From the NCBI GenBank assembly GCA_020465985.1, contig JAANYP010002057.1, forward strand, positions 1-64,000: DNA of 64,000 nucleotides, written 5' to 3'. A model generated the notes under the pieces. That model worked only from the letters and a program-made list of their open reading frames with translations. It had not been told where the DNA came from and made no database searches. The position numbers and the translations under genes are program-made. The stretch is from Centrapalus pauciflorus. Its lineage: Eukaryota > Streptophyta > Magnoliopsida > Asterales > Asteraceae. Each line of letters opens with the position of its first letter. Position 1 is the first letter of the stretch. Positions 34,798 to 49,679 of this stretch are shown here, piece after piece.

Positions 34798-37700
34798 GTG
34801 GTTACCGGTACGTTCATGCTTAACTCGATACCTGCCCGTGTATTATTTGATTCCGGTGCTACTCATTCCTTCATATCGACCACTTTTGCACAAAGATTAT
34901 ACAAATCTCCATCGAAGCTTCCCGTTGTACTTGATATTGAGACAGCCAGTAACAGTTACGTTATGGCTGATTCCGTATACCGTAATTGCACTCTGCTTGT
35001 CAATAACATTGGGTTCAACCTCGATCTTATCACTATTCCGTTGAAAGAGTTTGATGTCATCATCGACATGGACTGGCTAATGAATAACGAGGCTACGATC
35101 GTCTGCAACCGCCGAATCATCAGGATCAAGTCTTTAGACGGCCGAGTGTTAGAAATAAAAGGCGAGAAGCGAAAAGGTGCTCACTGCTTCATTTCAGTTG
35201 AAAAAGCTCGTAAATATCTGTCTACGGGTCATCAATCTTACATATGCTATGTCTCGTCTGAATCTAACTCTGAAGTAAAAAAGAAATCCTTATCTTATAT
35301 TCCTGTCGTCTGTGAGTTTCCAGACGTATTCCCGGATGATATTTCTGGAGTGCCACAGGAACGTCAAGTCGAATTCGGCATTGACTTAGTTCCTGGTGCG
35401 GCTCCAATTGCTAAAGCTCCATACATACTTGCGCCTGCAGAAATGCAGGAAATGTCAAAACAATTGCAAGAGCTGTTAGAAAAGGGTTTTATCCGACCTA
35501 GTTCATCTCCGTGGGGTGCACCGGTCTTATTTGTAAAGAAGAAAGATGGAACTCTCCGAATGTGCATCGATTACCGCGAGTTGAACAAAGTCACTGTCTA
35601 GAATAAGTATCCTCTGCCCAGAATCGATGATTTATTCGACCAGCTACAAGGAGCAAGTTATTTTCCAAGATTGATCTTCGTTCTGGGTATCATCAATTGA
35701 AGGTAAAAGATGAGGATATTCCGAAGACAGCTTTCCGAACAAGATACGGTCATTATGAATTTCTCGTGATTTCGTTCGGTTAAACAAATGCACCAGCGGC
35801 GTTCATGGATCGCATGAATCGTGTATGCAGACCAATGTTGGATAAGTCAGTTATCGTATTCATAGACGGTATTCTGATTTACTCCAAAACGGAGGCTGAT
35901 CATTCTAATCATCTGCGACAATTGCTAGAATTATTAAGAAAAGAAAGACTCTACGCAAAATTCTCGAAATGCGAATTCTGGCTTAGACAGGTATAACTTT
36001 ATATTGTCTTGAGTTATTCCTAAGCGTTCTTTGATTCGAATAAAAATTTGAAATTCTACCTCGATTTCTTTATAGATCCAATTCCTTGGCTATGTCATAT
36101 CTGGCGAAGGTATTTCAGTCGATCCTTCTAAAGTCGAGGCTGTTCAGAAATGGCAAACACCCCGCAATGCTTCCGAAATCAGAAGTTTCCTTGGATTGGC
36201 TGGTTACTACCGGCGATTCATTAAGGACTTCTCGAAGATTGCTGTGCCTCTTACAATGTTAACACGAAAGAATACACCTTTCGTATGGGCAGATAAACAG
36301 CAAGAGGCATTTGAAACTCTGAAACAGAAGTTAATTCAAGCGCCGATCCTAGCCTTACCAGAAGGCAATGCTGATTTCGTTGTTTATAGCGATGCATCTG
36401 GTACTGGCTTAGGATGTGTTCTCATGCAAAGGGGAAAGGTTATTGCCTACGCTTCAAGGCAATTGAAAGATTACGAGAAAAGTGCACCAACTCATGATCT
36501 TGAGTTGGCTGCCGTGACCTTTGCACTGAAAATCTGGCGTCACTATCTTTATGGGACTCGGTGTCAGCTTTACACCGATCATAAAAGTCTCAAGCATCTG
36601 TTTACTCAAAGGATCTGAATATGAAACAGCGTCGGTCCTTGGAGCTTATCAAGGACTATGATTGCGAGATCGTATATCATCCCGGCAAAGCTAATGTTGT
36701 CGCGGATGCTTTGAGTAGGAAAGTATATCCAGAAAAGTGTTGCTATGCCCTGACTCCTGTTGTATTCTCTTCTAATCTTATCGAGGACATCAAATCAGCT
36801 TAAGCCGAAGCTTTAAAAGAAGAGAACCTTTGTTCTGAAAATATCAAAGGGCAGTTACAATTCCTATCTATGAATCCTTTAGGACTTCAATGTCTCAAGG
36901 GAAACCGAATTTGGATTCCTAAATATGGTTCTATTCGCAACACTCTTCTATCAGAAGACCATCAGTCCAAATTATCTATTCATCCTGGCAGCTCAAAGAT
37001 GTATTTCGATCTGAAAGCTGATTATTGGTTGCCAGGAATGAAAAAGGACATCGGTCAATATGTTGAAAGTTGCAGAGTATGTCAAATGGTTAAGGTAGAA
37101 CATCAGAAACCCTTCGGGGATATGCAACCACTGCCAGTTCCTGAATGGAAGTGGGAGCATATAACCATGGATTTTGTCACGAAACTGCCAAAGACCAAGA
37201 GACAGCACAACTCCATCTGGGTTGTCGTGGATCGATTCACAAAGTCAGCTCATTTCATACCGATGAAAGAGATTTATTCTCTTGATAGATTGACACAAAT
37301 GTACATCACCGAGGTTATTTCTCGTCACGGTGTGCCGAAATCTATCGTCTCTGATCGAGATAGTCGTTTTACTTCGAGATTCTGGAAAGCGCTGCAAGAA
37401 GGGATGGGTACTCGAATCTCAATGAGTACTGCTTATCATCCTAATGCAGATGGCCAAAGTGAACGTACTATTTTAACTCTTGAAGATATGCTTCGTGCCT
37501 GTGTTCTTGATCTGGGTGGTAACTGGGATGACCACTTGCCTTTGGTTGAATTCTCATATAACAATAGTTATCATTCAACGATCAAGATGGCTCCATTTGA
37601 AGCTTTATACGGAAGAAATTGTAGAATTCCCACCTGTTGGCGCGAAACAAGTGAATCGCCTATAGCGGGTCCTGTCCTTCTACAGTTGACTCATGAAAAG

Positions 37701-38216
37701 ATTCAACTTGTTAGAAGAAACATACTTGAAGCTCAAAGCAGGCAAAAGTCATATTACAACAATCGACACAGATCTATCAGTTTTGCAATTAACGATTGGG
37801 TGATGCTGAAAGTATCCCCAATGAAGAATGTGGTGAGATTCATAAAGAAAAACAAGCTAGCTCCGAGATTCATCGGTCCGTTCAAGATTGTCGAAAAGAT
37901 AGGGAATCAATCTTATCGTCTTGAATTGCCATCTGACTTAGCGGGAATACATCCTGTATTCCATGTTAGTCATTTGCGAAAGAGATTAGCCGATGAAAGA
38001 GAAGTACAAATACCACATGTTAATTTGCAAGTTGATGAAAAGCTTCGAGTGGTTGAAGAGCCAGAATGTATTCTGGACTCGAAGACCAAAAAGCTTCGGA
38101 ATAAAGAAATACAGATGGTGCTCGTCCAGTGGAAACACCACAAAGGTTCGCATCAGTCTTGGGAATCTGAAGATGTTATGAAAGCTACTTATCCAAGTCT
38201 GTTCGAACGAAGCTAA
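34798..38216 (+). pseudogene. pol: gypsy G pol (protease-RT-RNase H-integrase-chromodomain), decayed
   Basis: The protease motif LFDSGATHSF is at about 34845. RT starts near 35300. TAG at 35599-35601, a 1-nt loss near 35662 and TAA at 35780-35782 break it. The RT catalytic motif reads FIDGIL: the second Asp is Gly (35868-35870), so polymerase is dead. An 85-nt candidate intron lies at 35991-36075. RNase H covers about 36350-36610, a frameshift lies near 36610 and TAA is at 36801-36803. Integrase (zinc finger near 37020-37090; MDFVTKLP, SDRDSRF, GQSERTILTLED) runs open from 36870 to the end. The last 60 residues resemble a chromodomain, which in chromoviruses guides integration to heterochromatin. 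Confidence 0.93.
35991..36075 (+). other. candidate 85-nt intron inside G RT
   Basis: AGACAG|GTATAACTTT ... TTCTTTATAG|ATCCAA. The insert is AT-rich with a pyrimidine-rich 3' end. Removing it joins KCEFWLRQ to IQFLGYV in frame, exactly the conserved gypsy RT block, and explains the frame change across it. Confidence 0.8.
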
Positions 38217-39075
38217 CTTTGGGGACGAAGTTTGTGCGTGGTGGAGCCCATTCTGTAACAACCCAGCTTTTATCTGAATCTCAATTTCGTATTTGATCCA
38301 AATAATGTAAATTTTATTTACATTATTAGTTATGTAATTTAATTAAGTTTAAGATTATTTAATTAAATTATATAAATGTTATAAGATATTTAAATGATCA
38401 AATTTTAAAAAGATGTAAAATACAAAAGTGAAAGTGGGTTAAATTGCAAAAGCATTAAGTTAACATATAAAAACCAAATTAATGGTCATTTAACACAAAT
38501 TAAAAATTTACACACTCTCTCTCTACTCTCTCTCTAACTCTCGGATATCTCCAAAAATTTTACCAAGAATTCAAAATTTGCTCAATTAAGAGAAGAATTA
38601 ATCAAGAAAGGAGTTACAATCAATCATCAGGCATCAAGAATTTACAAGATTTTGAGGTAATAACTACTTTAATTTCGAAATATATGTGTGTTTGGTTCGG
38701 TTATGTGTAAAACCGAAACCAAAGATTGAAACATGAAATTTATGTATTGCATGTGTGAATTTTTAGTAGATTATGATGAATTAAAGTTATTAAATGAATC
38801 AGAAACAAAATTTATAGGTTGGATCATCCTAATAATGAAGAAATCGAAATTTTTGATAAAAATGTGTTCTTGACAAAAAGTTTATAATTTGGATGATCTT
38901 GATGAATTTATAATGTTTTTGATAGGGAAAAATGTATAAAATCAACCTAATAATGATAATATAACATTATAATAAGTTGCATGCCAATAAAAGGGATTTT
39001 TGAGAATTATTATGAAAAATCCGTATGAACATCATAAGAACACCAAAAACATTTTCTGGAAATATTACAAGTCAT

Positions 39076-39415
39076 GAATCCGAATTCGGATGAGGTACAA
39101 ATTCGGATGGAATGTCATTTCGGATCTAATATGGATCTACTTCGGATGGTTTCTAAATCGGATCCCATCTCGGATGATATGCTAAATTCGGATCCCATGT
39201 TTTCAAAATATGTTCCAATTCGGATGTCTAATTCGGGTGATGCATTTTGTTTTCAGTTCTTATACACTTCGGATGAGTGTTGGACCGGTCGGATAAATCC
39301 GAGTTCGGATACTGTACTTCATATGATGCCCAATTCGGATGAACTAATTTCGGTTCAGTCCGGTCCGAATCTGGTTGACCCAATCCGGATGGTCCGAATT
39401 CGGGGGATCCGGATG
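39076..39415. repeat. CCGAATTCGG / TTCGGAT array in G 3' LTR
   Basis: This is the copy of the array at 31662-32005, with small length differences. Confidence 0.85.
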
Positions 39416-39517
39416 TTTCATCTTGATATTTTAAAATTACAAATAAATGATATTTTATAAATACGAGACTCATAATATTATGACTAAATATTGATAAATA
39501 AAGAAATATAATATGTA

Positions 39518-39520
<3 letters not shown>

Positions 39521-39600
<80 letters not shown>
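39521..39600. repeat. TA microsatellite in G 3' LTR
   Basis: About 40 TA units where the 5' LTR has only a short ta run (about 32110). Confidence 0.95.
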
Positions 39601-39607
<7 letters not shown>

Positions 39608-40774
39608 GAAAAATTCAAAGAAACAAAGAATATGAACAAATGAAAGATTCTGGACAGGTTCAGTGAAATTCTGAACATAGATATAAAGATATTTGAAAGC
39701 GGGTCACAGAATTGAAAGAATTGACAGAGATCAGATTGATAAAAGATTTAAAGATAAAATCCTGAGATAACTCAGGTGGTGGATATATATATTTGCTTGA
39801 TAAAGACCCCAAACAGTGAGTTATAGATATTCAGATTTAACATGCTAGATTTCCGGTGGAGACATATTGTTGATGTTAGATTAATTTGACACTCATAATA
39901 TCAGCTGGATTGTGAACTGTGCACACTATGGTTCGGTGTTGCCCAGTAGATCATGATAGCTATTTGATTTATCACTTCATATGACTTTGAGATTTACTAT
40001 TCATTTCTGATATTGTATGAGATTACTGCTATCATGACTTTGATTACGTATGCTTCATTAGTGCATATACTTTGACATATTGATTCAGCTTGATTAGTCT
40101 TGTCGGTCTATTGTTCTAGACCTGGCTATTTCACCAGTTCTATTAAACTTGGTAATGACCCTCCGATATTCCGCCATGTTGATTTACTGGTAGCTAGCCC
40201 AGTATGTGGCTGATCCCCACGATTTAAGCGTGAGCGTGGCTTGAACATCATCCGACTCTATGACTACTATGTCTCAATCATGAGTGGCTGTAGCGGCAGT
40301 CAAGACATATCACGCTAGAACTTATGATCCGCTTGATAATGCATGTTAATTTGAAAATCTATTTACTCACTAAGCATTGCTTACAGTTGCTACTTATAGT
40401 TTTACAGGAAAAGATAAAGGAAAGTCACCTGCCGGACCTAGTTCTTAGGTCTTACAAGATCAAGACAGAAGTTTTCATAGACCTCTACTCAGCAAACCCT
40501 TTTGGTACTGATTGGAAGATGATAATTGTGGTGGTTTTGGGTAGACTTGATATGATTGTATGATGTAATGAATTAGATTAGATGGTACCCTTTGTAAGTT
40601 TAATTTGAAAATTGTAATCTATATTAAACTTAAATCCTAATATGTTTGTGCTTGTAATTTATAATTCCGCAATATAGTTACTCTATCTTAGTTATGATTG
40701 ATATCGTGTTGCATGATGTGGGTGGAACCTAGACTCGTGACTACCGCCCCGTGAGGGGTGGTCTTCACAACTGA

Positions 40775-42704
40775 TGCCATGGCTCTCGTTGCCCAAGAAG
40801 ATTATTGGGATGCAGAGGATACTGATGACGAGGATGACAAAGGAAAGAATTGCTACATGGCGGATCGTCTGGGATTGGATAGCTATGCTACTTCAACTGA
40901 TTCAGATTCAGACACTGCTGCTGAGGGGGAGACACCGCAAAATCCACCAGCATGTCTGATGGCCAGATCCGACTATCTAGAATGTTCGTCATCAGATTCT
41001 GAGGCAGGAGAGGTACATTCCTGTCACATTTCAAAGCATGTAAATAATCTATCTGTACATAGTGAATGTAAATTGCACACACATATACTTGATTTAGAAG
41101 CTAGGTTAAATGCTGAAACAGAATAGTGTGTGCAGGCTGAACATCTAGCCCAAACATTACAAGAGTCATCTGAATTATATCAACCAAAGTGGTTAACTAA
41201 TCATAATGTGATAAAACAGATGCTAATTGAAAGGGTGGATGTTTAGGATAGGAATACGTACCTAGAATCTTGTATGGATAGGTCATCTAACGAAAAGCTC
41301 TCACTAAAAGAAGAAATATCTGTTCTATCAAAACAATTAGAGACGGTAAGTATGGAAAACATAGACAGATTAGAAAAATACAAAATGATAGAAGAAGAAA
41401 AAATAAGTTTGTACTCTCGAATAAAGACACTTGATGATGAATTTTTAAAACGGGGTCAAACTGAACAAACTATTCACTTGAGTCAGCCCAAAGAAACTAG
41501 GTTTTACCATTTTAAACAAGGAATCGGTTTCAAAAATCCTAAGTATTTGGAAAAGGCTCAAAAAGTTTTACCTCTGTTTTATGACATGAATTACATGGGT
41601 TCTAGGCTTAAATCTTTCTTTTTTGAGTCATCAAAAGAAGTTTTAATCCAAGATGATGAGAAACTTATTGAAAATAAAGAAAAAGAAATATCTTTTAAAT
41701 ATGAAGAACTAAACGAGAGTTATCCTTATAGAGTAGCCACTCTAGAGGAAGACTTCTTGTCTAGTTATTCTGAAGCTGAAATGAAAGCAGAACCTGTAAA
41801 ACCAATCTCTCACCTTTACATTCCTACAAAAGTTCTTCAACATAAAATTAAAGTTTTAGAAAAGGAATTAAAGTCAACTCAAAAGAAAGCTCTTGATTTT
41901 CAAGAAGCTCTTCTTAAGAGTGAGGAAAAATTAGTAAATCAAAGTTTTCAACAATCTGTAGATTTAACTGTCTACAGAGAAAAATTTGACATGGTTTCTC
42001 AAACATTAAAAGATCATTTAAAAGAACCAAGCGTTTCTCGTCCTACCAAAATCCCCCTCGTGTCATCTAACAAAGGCAAGACTAAAATTGAAAATTCTTT
42101 CTATCAGTTGTAAAGGTGAGTGCTCAAAACCTTTTAAAGTTGAGGTTTCGAAAAAGACTCAGATTTAATCCAAGTCTTTTAAGAAACCCACTCACCAAGA
42201 AAAAGAAAAATCTTTAAAGTCTAAGTCTTCCATGCGTACTGACTCTCGTCGTTTTGTTCCTATAGATCATGTGAGAAGAGTACCAAAAACTACCATGCAA
42301 GATTTTACGAGTTTTTTTTTATGAAAAAGGTTGTTATGCCAATTGGTTTTGTTTCTAGAGATAGGATGCATGTAATCTCTGAAAACAATATTTGTAATGA
42401 TGTAACGAATTCTACTACTTATTTAAAGTATTCGTTTAGTGACTTGTTTAATTTATGTCCAACTCGTTTTAGACGCCATGTTCCTGAAATGAATGCTTTT
42501 GTGCCATATCCTGCTAAAAGAATTCGCAAAAAGAAAATAAAAAATGTTTCATCATCGGCCATCACGAAAAATGAGACTTGTACTTTGCCTAGGCCCAAAA
42601 CCAAAGCAAAAGTCAAACAAGGCTCAAAAACTGAAGGAATTTCTTGGTTACTACAGATCAAGACCCGTACTTCAATAAATTGGCTTCTAGTTATTATAGA
42701 CTAG
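40775..42704 (+). pseudogene. gag: copia C gag, second part (after gypsy insertion)
   Basis: It continues the gag cut at 30837 and aligns with D from about 51618: a short acidic segment (DYWDAEDTDDEDDKG), a coiled-coil-like helical region (41100-41980) and a basic tail. Stops are at 41124-41126 (TAG; AAG in D) and 41244-41246 (TAG; CAG in D). A frameshift near 42108 and others break the rest. A deletion of roughly 200 nt near 42640 has removed the end of gag and the donor side of the gag-pol intron; the acceptor tttttcag at 42894 remains. Confidence 0.85.
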
Positions 42705-42894
42705 GACCCGTTCTTCTGCTTGTCGGTTGTGCTTAAACGACACATTTGGCTTCTATACACACAGATCAGGACCCGGTCTAAATTCATCATGTTTTATGAA
42801 CATCTCGGTTCAGAACACGGTTTGATTGCCAATAAAAAATGGATCTGTTTGAATGCTTATAGATTTTCATTATATGTATTTATTTGTTTTTCAG

Positions 42895-45800
42895 GCAAAT
42901 TCCATCTGCTATATGGATTCGGGTTGCTCAAAAAACATGACTGGGAGAAGAGAATTGCTGTCCAACGTAGTTGAACAATACTGTGGGACGGTAAAATTCA
43001 GGAACAGTCACCAGGCTCATATAAAAGGATACAAGGATTTAGTCTTAAATAATCTAGTCATCAAGGATGTTGACTATGTTGAGGGATTATCACATAATCT
43101 GTTTAGCATAGGACAGCTCTGCGACAAAGGATTAATAGTAACGTTTAGGGCTAAGAACTGTAGTGTTAATAGTATGGATGGCAAAGAAATTTTGTCCAGT
43201 TCCCGTAACTCTAACCTTTACACCATAGACATAGCTAAGCTCATGGTTAAGGATAGCATCTGCCTTCTATCAAAAGCCTCTTCAAAAGACTCTTGGTTGT
43301 GGCATCGAAGGTTATCCCACTTAAACTTTGAAAACATCAACAAGCTGGCTGCTAAACAACTGGTGAAAGGTCTCCCAGAACTGAGATATGAAAAAGACCA
43401 TCTTTGTGGAGCATGTGAGAAGGGCAAGATGAAAAGATCATCTCACAAACCAAAACCCGAACCATCATCGAAGAGATTGTTGGAGTTACTTCATATGGAC
43501 TTATGCGGACCAATGCGGACCCAAAGCATAAATGGGAAGCGATATGTGTTGGTTATCGTTGAAGATTACTCACGATATACCTGGGTTAAGTTCTTGCGAT
43601 CCAAGGATGAGACTACTCAAGAAATCATCGATTTTATAAAGAGTGTCGAAACCCAACAGCAACTGTACGTTCAATCAATCCGATCTGACAACGGCACGAA
43701 ATTCAAGAATTTGGTAGTTGAGGGCTTCCTTCGATCCAAAGGTATTCAGCATCAATATTCTGCTGCTAGAACACCTCAACAAAATGGAGTCGTAGAAAGG
43801 CGTAATCGTACCCTTGTGGAAGTTGCTCGTACAATGCTGACTTACTCAAAGTTACCTCCGTTCTTGTGGGCCGAAGCCGTGTCAACAGCTTGCTACACAC
43901 AAAATCGCTCCATAATCCATAAGCATTTCAATAAAACTCCATATCAATTCGTCTTGAATAAAGTACCTTTTATCAAGTACTTACATGAATTTGGTTGCAG
44001 GTGCTATATGCTTAATGTCAAAGACAACCTCGAGAAATTCAACGAGAAAGCGGATGAAGCGATCTTCATTGAATACTCATCCAACTCGAAGGCGTATCGT
44101 GCATTCAACACCCGAACCAGGATAATCAATGAAAGTGTGCATGTCACATTTGATGAGTTGGCTGAACTGACACCCGAAGTTGATCATTCAGGACCACGCT
44201 TTACACCAATGCTTGGAGACTCTTCTTCTCAATCTACTTCTTTTTCACCTTCTGATTTAGTTAATTTATTTGATACTTTTTATGTAGAATTTTTTGGTCC
44301 TAATTATAATGTTTCTAATATTTCTCCTACTGTAGGTAATACATCCAACAATTCAACTGCACCACAAATTCTATCCGATCCATCTTCATCAACGTCATAC
44401 CCACGTCCATCAACGTCATCCACTGATACATCTACAATTGAATCCACTCTAGAAATACCCTCGCATATCATGCCAAACATCCATCCTTCACCTGAACATT
44501 CTAAACCCGAACCGAAACCAATGGTACCTTCACTAGAAACCATTGACCATACCACTGAGATTCCATCTCGTGCACCCCTTCCACACGAGACAAAATGGAC
44601 CCGAAGTCACCCAACCGATCAAATCATTGGTGATGTCTCAACCGGTGTCCAAACCCATAGGGCGTCTGCTAATGAATGTCTCTTCGCATCATTCCTTAGT
44701 ATGATAGAGCCAACTTGTGTGGATGAAGCCTTAAAAGACCCAGACTGGATAGTTGCAATGCAAGAAGAGCTCAACCAGTTTGAACAACTCCAAGTATGTC
44801 GGTTAGTTCCCAAGCCAAAAGACCAAACAATTATCGGAACAAAGTGGATCTACAAGAACAAAGGAGATGAAAACGGCTTTGTGATAAAAAACAAAGCGAG
44901 ACCTTTCGCCAAAGGCTACCGACAACAAGAAGGGATAGATTATGACAAGACCTTCGCTCCAGTTGCACGGATTGAAGCTATCAGAATCTTCTTGGCGTAC
45001 GCGGCACACAAAGACTTCAAAGTGTACCAAATGGACGTCAAAATAAGCTTTCTTAACGGTGAACTTAATGAAGAGGTGTACGTTGAACAACCACTAGGAT
45101 TTGTTGATGCACATAAACCTGACCATGTTTATGTGCTAGACAAAGCCTCTATGGTTTGAAACAAGCACCTCGCGCATGGTATGACATTCTATCTAACTTT
45201 CTTATCTCTGCTGGTTTCAGCAAAGGTGTGGTGGACACAGCACTGTTCACAAAAAGGGAAGGCCCACACATAATGCTAGTGAAAATATATGTTGACGACA
45301 TTGTATTTGGATCTACTGACAGTAATTTCTGTAAGGATTTTTCAGCACTAATGGAGTCCAGGTTCGAGATGAGTATGAAGGGGGAAATGAATTTTTTCCT
45401 CGGATTACAAGTCAAACAACTTGAAAATGGGATCTTTGTGAACCAGTTGAAATATACTCTTGACATTCTCAAGAAGTATAAGTTAGACTCTTGCACGAGA
45501 ATCGCAACTCCCATGGCTTCCAACTGTAAGTTAGACACCGATCCTTCTAGGAAAAGTGTCGATAATACAACTTACAGAGGGATGATAGGATCCTTACTGT
45601 ATCTGAATGCTAGTAGACCTGATATAATGTTTTCAACATGTCTTTGTGCTCGTTTTCAGGCCGACCCAAAGAATCACACCTAACTGTGGTAAAACGCATT
45701 TTTCGTTATCTTAAGGGTACACCCGATCTTGGTCTCTGGTATCCAAAGGGAACCGATTTTGATCTTACTGCTTTTTCAGATGCTGATTCTGCAGGTTGTA

Positions 45801-46237
45801 GAGTTGACAGGAAAAGCACATCAGGTGGAATACAATTCTTGGGTGACAGACCGGTGAGTTGGTCCTACAAAAAGCAGAATTGTGTTTCAACATCCACAGC
45901 TGAAGCTGAGTATGTAGCAGCTGCAAGCTGTTGCTCACAAGTGCTGTGGATGAGAACACAATTACGTGATTATGGATTTTTGCTCACCAACATCCCAATT
46001 TACTGCGATTTACGAAGAGCAATTTCCATCTCTTGCAATCCCGTGCAGCACTCTCGAACAAAACATATAGATATCAGGTATCATTTTATTAAAGATCATG
46101 TAGAAAAGGGAACAATTGAGTTGTATTTTGTAGGCACGAAATATCAACTTGCGGATATTTTTACTAAAGCTTTAGACGAACATCGTTTTCAGTTTTTAGT
46201 ATCCGATATCGGCATGTTGAATCCACCTTCTAGTTAA
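42895..46237 (+). pseudogene. pol: copia C pol, two 1-nt frameshifts
   Basis: Protease (DSGCSKNMTG), integrase (RSDNGTKF, NGVVERRNRT) and the first part of RT are in one frame from 42895 to 45159, equal to 755 codons. Loss of one base near 45150 and another near 45669 (3 A against 4 in D) split the rest into frames 45156-45683 and 45638-46237. The RT catalytic motif YVDDIVFGST and the RNase H motif STAEAEY are present. Catalytic residues look retained, so the damage is light compared with A. Confidence 0.94.
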
Positions 46238-46732
46238 ATATCAGACATTGTCTAAAATAATTCTATTTCAAGCTATCATGTTTGAAATTCCTTTATTTTA
46301 GAAAATATCTTTCAATTAAATTTAAGGGTTGTGTCACAAAATTAAATTTCAATATTTTCTTATCTATGTACATCTTTAATAATTAATGATCCTGACAAAT
46401 TGTTGTATGAATTGTTCATCACTGAGTGGGACGCATAAATTAATCCAGATTTGTCTGTATCTTTAAGGTTGAAAAGGTTCAAGAAATTAATCTGAAAAAG
46501 AAAAAGAAGAGAATAGATGTTAATTTGAGGGGGAGAATGATTCATATGTTAGTTTTTTATAATTTTTGTTCTTTTTAACTTCTCTATAATTTTAAAATTT
46601 TAGGTTGGTTAATTTTTGGATTTTAAAGTTTAATATAATCGGTCAGAAAATCACAAAAAGATTTTATTTATTCAAAATTAATCAAAAAGTCAAAAACATT
46701 TTTATTTTATTTTTTTTGTCTTAACTTAGTTG
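46238..46732 (+). other. post-pol spacer of C with internal polypurine tract
   Basis: AT-rich non-coding DNA aligned with the same region of A and D. GAGGGGGAG lies at 46527-46535. Confidence 0.6.
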
Positions 46733-46741
46733 TTAAAGAAA

Positions 46742-48469
<1,728 letters not shown>

Positions 48470-48628
48470 TTAAAGAAAATATAAAACATTTTTATTAAAG
48501 AAAAATACAAAAAGATTTTGTGTAATTGGGCCAATTTTTTAAGTCTTAAAAATTTGGTTTGTTTATTTTTTTTTTGTTAGACCCCATTTTTTTGAAAAAG
48601 AAAATCGGTGGGCCATGTTAATGCTTTT

Positions 48629-48674
48629 GGGCGCGGATCCTTCAAACCCGACCCGACCCGCTTGCCTTTAAAAG
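48629..48674 (+). promoter_or_regulatory. internal promoter-like block of C
   Basis: GGGCGCGGATCC, then gacccg repeats, then TTTAAAAG at 48667-48674 and the conserved cttcatcttcaagat leader. It corresponds to A 5581 and D 57982, and its TATA-like motif is the best of the three. Confidence 0.55.
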
Positions 48675-48850
48675 GGCGTGTAAAGCGGTCAACCCTCCTT
48701 TTACTTCATCTTCAAGATATTCCCACCCTCTTTCTTCTTCTTCTAAACCGTCGCAAACCACCGCCCAAACCTCAATTTTCGTATTCTCAAGCTACTAAAG
48801 TCACGGTTTTCACTCGTTTTTCTTGCATTTCTCGACATTGGCAATACCAG

Positions 48851-48902
48851 GTAACACTTTTTCAACTTTATTTTAGTTTTTAACTTGTTAGTTTGAGTGT
48901 AT
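48851..48902 (+). other. leader intron of C, 5' piece (cut by D)
   Basis: Donor ACCAG|GTAACA at 48851. After 52 nt the intron is interrupted by element D. The sequence resumes at 63076 and ends with acceptor tttttacag at 63839. Confidence 0.6.
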
Positions 48903-49248
48903 TGTTAGATTTATTTATTTCGATCTTAGGAGTTGTTTTGTAATATTTATTATCTTTGTAATTTGTCTTCTATGTTATTTCTATGTAATTTATGTTTAAG
49001 GAATAGTGTAGGGGCCAAAGTTGCCAATGTATGAAAGATAATTAAAGGAGCCTACAAAAGGCTCCTAGGGTTACCTTTTTGTCACACGGTTGACATTTTG
49101 AATTGATTCTCAGCCGCCACTGTTCATAACTCTCTCATATTCCTATTGTCTTCTTCTTTATCATAACACATTTATTGAGCTTGTTTCTTCATGTGTTTGA
49201 TGAGAATATCATTGAGGTGCTGAATATTTACGGGAATACAACATTATA
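48903..49248 (+). repeat. 5' LTR of D (346 bp)
   Basis: TGTTAGATTT...ATTATA; the expected terminal CA reads TA here, while the 3' LTR keeps ATTACA. The TATA position reads TACAAAA (49053-49059), flanked by AGGAGCC and GGCTCCT arms. Confidence 0.95.
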
Positions 49249-49250
49249 AT

Positions 49251-49262
49251 TGGTATCAGAGC
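49251..49262 (+). promoter_or_regulatory. primer binding site of D
   Basis: TGGTATCAGAGC, initiator-Met tRNA type. Confidence 0.95.
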
Positions 49263-49679
49263 TCAGAGGGGTGGATTTAAACTGATTTCTTCGGATTCTG
49301 CTGGGTTTTGAATGTGTTCTTCGTGTTCTTCCATTTTCAACCGGTTAGATCTTATTTTTTCCTTTGTTGTTCGTGTTTCTTGTGTTGTAATGGTCCTATA
49401 AACATCACATTATCATTCTCTACTGATTTTAAGCTCATTTAGTTCCATATCTTTGTTAAAATCATCAAGAATCGGTTATTTTCAAGTTTGAAAATATTGG
49501 TTTTTTAAGTGGGTTTTTCACGTGTTCATGCTAGTTTTAAGTGTTTTTTAGGTTGTTTTAAATCACCAAAAGTGTTTAAAATAGTTTATAAATCATTTAG
49601 AACTGTTTTTAGGCTTTAAAACTGATAAAACTTGAATTCTGCTCATTCTGCCTTAGAAAATCGTAAAAAACCTGCTGTA

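Larger units (their letters stand above)
30838..40769 (+). mobile_element. complete Ty3/gypsy element G (chromovirus, Tekay-like)
   Basis: A 9932-bp element with LTRs of 2529 and 2516 bp (TGTAACAACCC...CTTCACA) and a perfect target duplication actga at 30833-30837 and 40770-40774. The pol order protease-RT-RNase H-integrase defines gypsy, and a chromodomain-like C-terminus indicates a chromovirus. LTR size fits the Tekay/Del clade (inference). Many stops and frameshifts make it non-autonomous. It sits inside gag of copia C. Confidence 0.96.
38254..40769 (+). repeat. 3' LTR of G (2516 bp)
   Basis: TGTAACAACCC...CTTCACA. It differs from the 5' copy by scattered substitutions, a (TA)n expansion at about 39521-39600 and small deletions. 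The purine-rich ggggacgaag at 38221-38230 may be the polypurine tract. The CCGAATTCGG-type array lies at 39076-39415. Confidence 0.95.
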
